DNA from: Planctomycetales bacterium
GTDB taxonomy: Bacteria; Planctomycetota; Phycisphaerae; SM23-33
Direction: 5' to 3'
Assembly: GCA_030631085.1 (NCBI GenBank)
Contig: DAOVLV010000027.1
Span: 1 to 10,780 of the forward strand
DNA: 10,780 nt
Shown here: piece after piece, positions 6,892 to 10,780 of the stretch
How positions within the stretch are numbered: position 1 is the first letter of the stretch
How the letters are laid out: the number at the start of each line of letters is the position of its first letter
Notes under the pieces: model-generated
What the model was told of the DNA's origin: nothing
The model's input: only the letters and a program-made list of their open reading frames with translations
Database searches by the model: none
Position numbers and translations under genes: made by a program

Positions 6892-7953
6892 ATGCTTAAA
6901 ACAATAGACGACATGTTCGAACTGGCAGCAGAACGCGGCGCGAGTGATATCCTGTTTACACCGGGTGTCCCACCGGCAATCTGGATAGTCGGGGAAATGG
7001 AAATCACCGAATTCGAATCGATGAAACCTGAACAAATCGAAGAAATCTTCATGCCGCTGCTGACGGATGAACAGGCCCAGACGCTCCAGACCACCGGCGA
7101 CGTGGATTTTGCAGTAGGCAAGCGTGGTATAGGACGTTTTCGCATCAACATCCACCGCCAGCGGGGTACGCTCAGTGCAGCCATGCGGTTTATCCCGCAC
7201 GAGGTCCCGGATTTTGAGCAGTTAAATCTCCCGCCACGCATCATCGAGTTCGCCAGACTACCGCGTGGGCTGGTGCTGGTAACGGGCGGGTCCGGAACGG
7301 GTAAAAGCACAACGCTCGCCTCCATAATCGAACATATAAACCGCAACTACGGTTATCACATAATCACGCTGGAAGACCCCATCGAGTACACTTTCCGGCA
7401 CAAGAGGAGCCTTATCGAGCAGCGTGAGATCGGTGTGGACAGTTGCTCTTTCGCCTCGGCGCTTCGCCACGTCGTTCGCCAGAAGCCGGACGTGGTGTTA
7501 ATCGGGGAGATGCGCGACCTGGAGACGATCTCAGCGGCACTGACTGCCGCCGAAACGGGGCACCTGGTGCTGGCGACGCTGCACACAACCTCGGCGGTGC
7601 AGACGATCGACCGTATCATTGACGTTTTTCCCGCCTCTCAACAGGGGCAGATTCGCATCCAATTGTCGGTTGTGCTTCAGGGAGTCGTCTGTCAGACGCT
7701 TCTTCACGACCAGCTAAACGACGGCCTGGTTCCCGCCGTTGAGATAATGATGCCCACACCGGCAATTCGCCGGGTGATACGCGACAACGAAACACACTTA
7801 CTTGCCGGGATGATCGAGACCGGTCAATCGCTGGGGATGCAGACGATGGACATGGCGATTTCGCGACTCGTCGCCGATAACCGGGTTACCGCCAATGACG
7901 CCCTGGCGAACGCGCAAGACCCCGAAAAAATGAAACGACTCCTGGCAGCATAA
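6892..7953 (+). CDS. pilT: Twitching-motility / pilus retraction ATPase PilT
   Basis: This 353-residue protein is close to the usual PilT length (about 345) and powers depolymerisation of the pilus. The N-terminal PAS-like domain includes ASDILFTPGVPPAIW and the segment GDVDFAVG...GRFRINIHRQRG. The RecA-like core has a slightly unusual Walker A GGSGTGKST (Lys138), the Asp-box ITLEDPIEYTF, Walker B Glu206 in LIGEMRDLETISAALTAAET, and the His-box TGHLVLATLHT. The PilT-specific C-terminal motif appears as PAIRRVIRD (Ala291 onward; AIRNLIRE in model PilT). No zinc tetracysteine is present, as expected for PilT and unlike PilB. The start ATG 6892 has AAAGGA (6875-6880) at a long spacing of 11. It lies 26 nt after pilB and 14 nt before pilC. 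It could be a PilU-like paralogue, but the motifs fit PilT better. Confidence 0.95.
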   Translation: MLKTIDDMFELAAERGASDILFTPGVPPAIWIVGEMEITEFESMKPEQIEEIFMPLLTDEQAQTLQTTGDVDFAVGKRGIGRFRINIHRQRGTLSAAMRFIPHEVPDFEQLNLPPRIIEFARLPRGLVLVTGGSGTGKSTTLASIIEHINRNYGYHIITLEDPIEYTFRHKRSLIEQREIGVDSCSFASALRHVVRQKPDVVLIGEMRDLETISAALTAAETGHLVLATLHTTSAVQTIDRIIDVFPASQQGQIRIQLSVVLQGVVCQTLLHDQLNDGLVPAVEIMMPTPAIRRVIRDNETHLLAGMIETGQSLGMQTMDMAISRLVADNRVTANDALANAQDPEKMKRLLAA

Positions 7954-7967
7954 TACGGAGCATAAAA

Positions 7968-9185
7968 ATGGCACAGTTCACATATCAAATCAGGGACAGC
8001 AGAGGCATGACCGGTAGCGGGACGTTAATCGCCGCCGATCTGTCTGAAGCCTCAAGCCTGCTGCGGAGTGAAGGTAACATCATCATCGACCTGCGTGAAC
8101 ATGACGAATCGACCGTGTTGGCCGGAACGAGCCGGACAAAAAAGGCACACGCCAACCATGACGAGGTTATCTTCTTCGCCAACCAGTTGGCCGTTATGGT
8201 CGATACTGGCGTCCCGCTACCGGACGCACTGGACTGCATCGCCGAGCAGGTCGATTCGGACGGCTTTCGCGTCGTGGTAACCGACCTTGCCGAACAAGTC
8301 AAAGGCGGGGTGGATTTTTCATCCGCACTGAACAGATACCCGAAAATCTTCGGAAAACTCTTCGTGGCAATGATAAAGGCTTCAGAAGCGTCGGGGACAA
8401 TGGGGAAAATGCTCCAGGAAGTCGCCGAGTACCTCCATCGACAACGGGAAATACGCAGGCGGGTCAAGGGAGCGGCTGCATATCCGATTGCGATGCTCGG
8501 CTTCTGCGTTGTGGTAGTCATCGCCATGCTGGTATTTATCCTTCCGAAGTTCGAAAACATCTACGCCGGTAAATCCGCCGTGCTTCCCGCACCGACCAAA
8601 TTCCTACTGGCGCTGTCGAGTGGGCTTGTCGAACATTGGGCGTACATCCTTCTCGGCGCATCGGCTGTGATAGCAGCCTGTTATGTGTATTTTCAAAGCC
8701 CCGACGGTAAAGTTACACTCGATAAAATTCGTATCAACATGCCGGTTCTGGGAAGCATGTTCCGCCTAAGCGCCTTGGCAAGGTCTCTGCGAACGTTTTC
8801 CACAATGATCTCTTCGGGCGTCAGCGTGCTCGATGCGATGACAATAACGTCGGAGGTTTCCGGAAATGTCTTCTACGCACGAATCTGGACCGGATTGGGC
8901 GAGAGAATAACCGAAGGGGCAGGTCTGGCTGAAGAAATGACCAAATACCACCTTATCCCTCGCAGCGTTACTCAAATGATCGCTGCCGGGGAAAAAACGG
9001 GAAAACTCGCACCGGTGCTGAAGCGACTCGCCGCCTTCTGCGAAAAGGACCTCGAAACCTCCATCAAGACCACCACCAGTTTCATCGAACCGGTGATGAT
9101 CGTCGTGATGGGTGGAATCGTCGGAGGAGTAGCCCTGGCGTTGCTGCTGCCAATCTTCTCTATCTCAAAAGTAGTAGCCGGATAA
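7968..9185 (+). CDS. pilC: Inner-membrane platform protein PilC/GspF
   Basis: This 405-residue protein has the duplicated T2SSF architecture. The N-terminal segment FTYQIRDSRGMTGSGTLIA matches the usual lead-in. The first cytoplasmic four-helix domain (about 65-170) contains FANQLAVMVDTGVPLPDAL, and the second (about 270-370) contains the equivalent FSTMISSGVSVLDAM. Three hydrophobic segments are visible at about 172-194, 224-244 and 375-398, the normal number. PilC/GspF sits in the inner membrane and couples the PilB and PilT motors to pilin assembly and disassembly. The start ATG 7968 is preceded by GGAG (7957-7960) at spacing 7, and the gene follows pilT by 14 nt. It is the last plus-strand gene seen. 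No pilin gene follows; the next gene is convergent, only 22 nt away, and no clear terminator hairpin is visible between them. Confidence 0.95.
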   Translation: MAQFTYQIRDSRGMTGSGTLIAADLSEASSLLRSEGNIIIDLREHDESTVLAGTSRTKKAHANHDEVIFFANQLAVMVDTGVPLPDALDCIAEQVDSDGFRVVVTDLAEQVKGGVDFSSALNRYPKIFGKLFVAMIKASEASGTMGKMLQEVAEYLHRQREIRRRVKGAAAYPIAMLGFCVVVVIAMLVFILPKFENIYAGKSAVLPAPTKFLLALSSGLVEHWAYILLGASAVIAACYVYFQSPDGKVTLDKIRINMPVLGSMFRLSALARSLRTFSTMISSGVSVLDAMTITSEVSGNVFYARIWTGLGERITEGAGLAEEMTKYHLIPRSVTQMIAAGEKTGKLAPVLKRLAAFCEKDLETSIKTTTSFIEPVMIVVMGGIVGGVALALLLPIFSISKVVAG

Positions 9186-9207
9186 AATCATAAGCAGCGG
9201 ACGTGAG

Positions 9208-9501
9208 TCAATTGTTATTCTCGTGTTCTGACGGGCGCGGGGTTTTGGGTACAACCACGTTCATCTCGCATTCAGCGGCGATATCGAGAAACTCCTGACC
9301 CTGGAGTTGTTCCAGGTGTTTGCCTTTGCCTTTGAGTTTCTCATTGAACTTGATGCACTTTTCCTGCATCGCCTCGTGTGTATCGGCGCTCCCGCCGACA
9401 ATACGAAAGTTCTCGCCGCGTGTCGCGCGGATATGACCGTCGTCGTTATCCAGGCCGATGCCCAGAAGCATCGCCTTCTTTTCAGTTTCGGGAATTCTCA
9501 C
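9208..9501 (-). CDS. Small conserved-looking hypothetical protein (97 aa)
   Basis: I do not recognise a named domain. The predicted product is soluble and mixed charged, with no membrane segment or signal peptide. It starts at GTG (9499-9501 complement) with GAGG (complement of 9507-9510) five bases upstream, which supports the call. Its features are an N-terminal KKAMLLGIGLDNDDGHIRATRG block, a following FRIVGGSADTHEAMQE, a Lys/Gly-rich turn (KLKGKGKH) and a Cys-containing C-terminal part (DIAAECEMNVVVP), ending in an Asn-rich tail. The organised amino-acid pattern and good ribosome binding site argue for a real gene over a spurious frame. I have a general impression of similar small hypotheticals in Planctomycetota, which a search would have to confirm. 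It converges with pilC and appears to have its own promoter, so it is not part of the pilus operon. Confidence 0.75.
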   Translation of the reverse strand: MRIPETEKKAMLLGIGLDNDDGHIRATRGENFRIVGGSADTHEAMQEKCIKFNEKLKGKGKHLEQLQGQEFLDIAAECEMNVVVPKTPRPSEHENNN

Positions 9502-9524
9502 TGCTACCTCTCATCATGTATTGT

Positions 9525-9534
9525 CCGGTACCGG
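9525..9534. promoter_or_regulatory. Perfect 10-bp palindrome at the predicted transcription start (possible operator)
   Basis: CCGGTACCGG is a perfect palindrome just downstream of the candidate -10 box for the 97-aa gene. It overlaps an imperfect direct repeat, ATTGTCCGGTA (9520-9530) and ATTGTATCGGTA (9540-9551), with starts 20 bp apart, about two helical turns. This layout would suit a dimeric regulator, but no regulator gene is nearby and the site may be chance. Confidence 0.3.
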
Positions 9535-9539
9535 TATCC

Positions 9540-9569
9540 ATTGTATCGGTAGTCTGCCCGCAATGCCAA
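9540..9569 (-). promoter_or_regulatory. Candidate sigma-70-type promoter for the 97-aa gene
   Basis: On the minus strand, TTGGCA (complement of 9564-9569, one mismatch to TTGACA) is separated by 18 bp from TACAAT (complement of 9540-9545, one mismatch to TATAAT). Transcription would begin near 9533, giving a leader of about 30 nt before the GTG at 9501. The position and direction fit the downstream gene. Single promoter matches are common by chance, and the sigma-factor consensus of this organism is unknown. Confidence 0.4.
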
Positions 9570-9636
9570 TACCCATAAGCAGAAATGATTAGAGAGTGCT
9601 TAAGGTCAACCGCCCGGAATTCCTTTAGCGGGACAC

Positions 9637-10780
9637 TTATGGTTTGCTTTTTCTCTTCTTCCCGACCGGCTTGAGGTCTTTGACCTTGGGGTCCTTCAGC
9701 GAATATGCGTTGTCGTAGATGTCTGTCTTGCCGAGGTGCCTGATGGCCTCCCTATCCGAGCCGTGACAGAACCAGTTGCTATAGACTTCGGCCTTCTGCC
9801 GGGGCAGTCCGCGGATCACAATGGCTGTGTTTTCGGCCCGGAACGTGTTGTGGTGAAACTTCATCCAGTCCCCGGCGATGTTCGTACCGTCCCCACGGGC
9901 CCGCCCGCCGTGCATGTCGAAGCAGTGGCTCAGCGAAACGCCCATCTCCACGTTGTTGGCGGCCTCGTATCCGCTGCCGGGCCGGCCTGTTCCCGCGATG
10001 GAGTGCCGGTTGTAGTTGAAGAGGTTGTAATCAATCAGCGAAAATGCCGTGTTGTGGCATATCCCGTACCCCAGGCCGTTGTACTGGTTGTGGTGAATGT
10101 AATTGTGGTGGATGTGGTGCTTGTCGCCGGACTTGAGGTTGATAGCAGCGTGGCTCCATGCCGACAACTCGCAGTTGTCAATCTCCAGCCCCGGCTGCTC
10201 CGTGAGAATTCCGTTGGAAGTCGGGAATTTATAGTAGTATTTGTGCCCGCGTGCTTTACTGCTGAACGAGCGTCGGTGGTGCTCCAGTCGCCGCTTTGGT
10301 TCTGGTCCGCGTAGCCGAAGTCCGGTGACGCGCACGTTTGGGCCCGTCGTCCTGATCATCGGGCTGGTCTGGAACGCGTCGCTGAAGATGATCGCCCCGA
10401 GCGAACCATCCTGCCCCCGGTTGCCGGCCAGCGTAACACCTTCGGGAATCTCGATGACGGTCTTTTCGGTGTAGGTGCGTACTGTGAGGTCTATCTCGAC
10501 GTCTCCGGTAAGATAGACCACCTGGCCCTTTCTGGCTTTCTTGAGGGCGGCCAGAAGCCTATCCAGTGTTCGGGGCTGGTAGTCCCCTTTGGTTACGATT
10601 TTCTTGTATCCCGGTCCCCCGCCGATCGGCCCGCGAGCGTCCGGCTTGGCGCCGTATATCTTCCCACCAATCTGAACCCAGGTCTGCCCCAGCCCTTTTT
10701 GCCCAAGTTTAACGACCGTCTCTTTCTCTTTTACTCTTTCGGCCCCGAGGTGAGCCTGGCAGGCTATCAACCCGCCCATA
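9637..10780 (-). CDS. Right-handed parallel beta-helix (pectate-lyase-like fold) exported protein, probably 5'-truncated
   Basis: At least 380 residues are visible, reading leftward from the window edge to the TAA at 9637-9639. The middle and C-terminal parts show the short-strand periodicity of parallel beta-helix proteins: GVTLAGN, NVRVTGLRLRG, GLEIDNCELSAW, HHIHHNYIHHNQYNG (residues 221-235), MKFHHNTFRAENTAIVIRG and KTDIYDNAYS. Such folds are used by polysaccharide lyases, hydrolases and adhesins; catalytic residues cannot be assigned here, so no substrate is claimed. The C-terminus is a basic Lys-rich tail. The only visible N-terminal Met (10777-10779) is followed at once by GGLIACQAHLG, in which LIAC matches a lipobox. 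A lipoprotein signal needs a charged start and longer hydrophobic stretch before it, so the true start is probably beyond the window. It is unlinked to the pilus genes by strand and spacing. Confidence 0.85.
   Translation of the reverse strand, partial: MGGLIACQAHLGAERVKEKETVVKLGQKGLGQTWVQIGGKIYGAKPDARGPIGGGPGYKKIVTKGDYQPRTLDRLLAALKKARKGQVVYLTGDVEIDLTVRTYTEKTVIEIPEGVTLAGNRGQDGSLGAIIFSDAFQTSPMIRTTGPNVRVTGLRLRGPEPKRRLEHHRRSFSSKARGHKYYYKFPTSNGILTEQPGLEIDNCELSAWSHAAINLKSGDKHHIHHNYIHHNQYNGLGYGICHNTAFSLIDYNLFNYNRHSIAGTGRPGSGYEAANNVEMGVSLSHCFDMHGGRARGDGTNIAGDWMKFHHNTFRAENTAIVIRGLPRQKAEVYSNWFCHGSDREAIRHLGKTDIYDNAYSLKDPKVKDLKPVGKKRKSKP

Larger units (their letters stand above)
9502..9636. other. Intergenic region between the two minus-strand genes
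   Basis: This 135-bp spacer holds the candidate promoter and palindrome described separately, plus an 8-bp palindrome GGAATTCC (9616-9623). Flanking CCCG and CGGG could form a weak hairpin after the beta-helix gene, but there is no T-run, so no convincing terminator. No small gene or RNA gene could be supported. Confidence 0.6.

Noticed and set aside
9307..9552. Plus-strand frames opposite the 97-aa gene
   Set aside because: The minus-strand frame has the better ribosome binding site, promoter and protein-like composition; the plus-strand frames run past its start with no recognisable domain.
10085..10125. GTGGT-rich repeats as a possible DNA tandem repeat
   Set aside because: They are explained by His-His-Asn codons of the beta-helix protein on the minus strand.
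9736..10314. A 192-codon plus-strand frame opposite the beta-helix gene
   Set aside because: Its Val- and Pro-rich composition is the complement of His- and Asn-rich beta-helix coding; no ribosome binding site or domain supports it.

Overview
The window is gene-dense DNA of roughly 55% G+C. It holds a long co-directional plus-strand gene run (1-9185) followed by two minus-strand genes (9208-9501 and 9637-10779). No rRNA, tRNA, CRISPR array, insertion sequence or phage gene is visible. The organism is a Gram-negative-type bacterium. The mixture of a PocR/GAF/HD-GYP protein, an elaborate two-component system, type IV pilus ATPases and a histidine- and asparagine-rich beta-helix protein resembles Planctomycetota (Phycisphaerae-like) genomes. 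That placement is an inference from general resemblance and not from a marker gene.

The left part (1-5092) is a signalling block. It contains the C-terminal part of a TPR protein, a membrane HAMP/PAS sensor histidine kinase, a stand-alone receiver-domain response regulator, a PocR-like/GAF/HD-GYP cyclic-di-GMP phosphodiesterase and a STAS anti-anti-sigma-like protein. The spacings are short (15, 44, -1 and 31 nt), most genes have a good ribosome binding site, and the regulator and HD-GYP genes overlap as TGATG. A single transcript is therefore likely.

The middle part (5150-9185) encodes the motor of a type IV pilus or related type II secretion machine: a PilB/GspE assembly ATPase with an N-terminal MshEN-type region, a PilT retraction ATPase and a PilC/GspF inner-membrane platform protein. 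Gaps are 26 and 14 nt. A clear stem-loop with a tandem 7-bp repeat sits in the 57-nt gap between the signalling block and the motor block. The simplest reading is that sensory input through the kinase, the regulator and c-di-GMP turnover controls surface motility or secretion by the adjacent motor. The juxtaposition is seen in the sequence; the functional link is inferred.

The right part (9186-10780) is transcribed convergently. It has a small uncharacterised 97-codon gene with its own plausible promoter, and a right-handed beta-helix (pectate-lyase-like fold) protein that runs to the window edge and is probably the body of an exported lipoprotein. Pilin, prepilin peptidase, secretin and PilM/N/O genes are not in the window.
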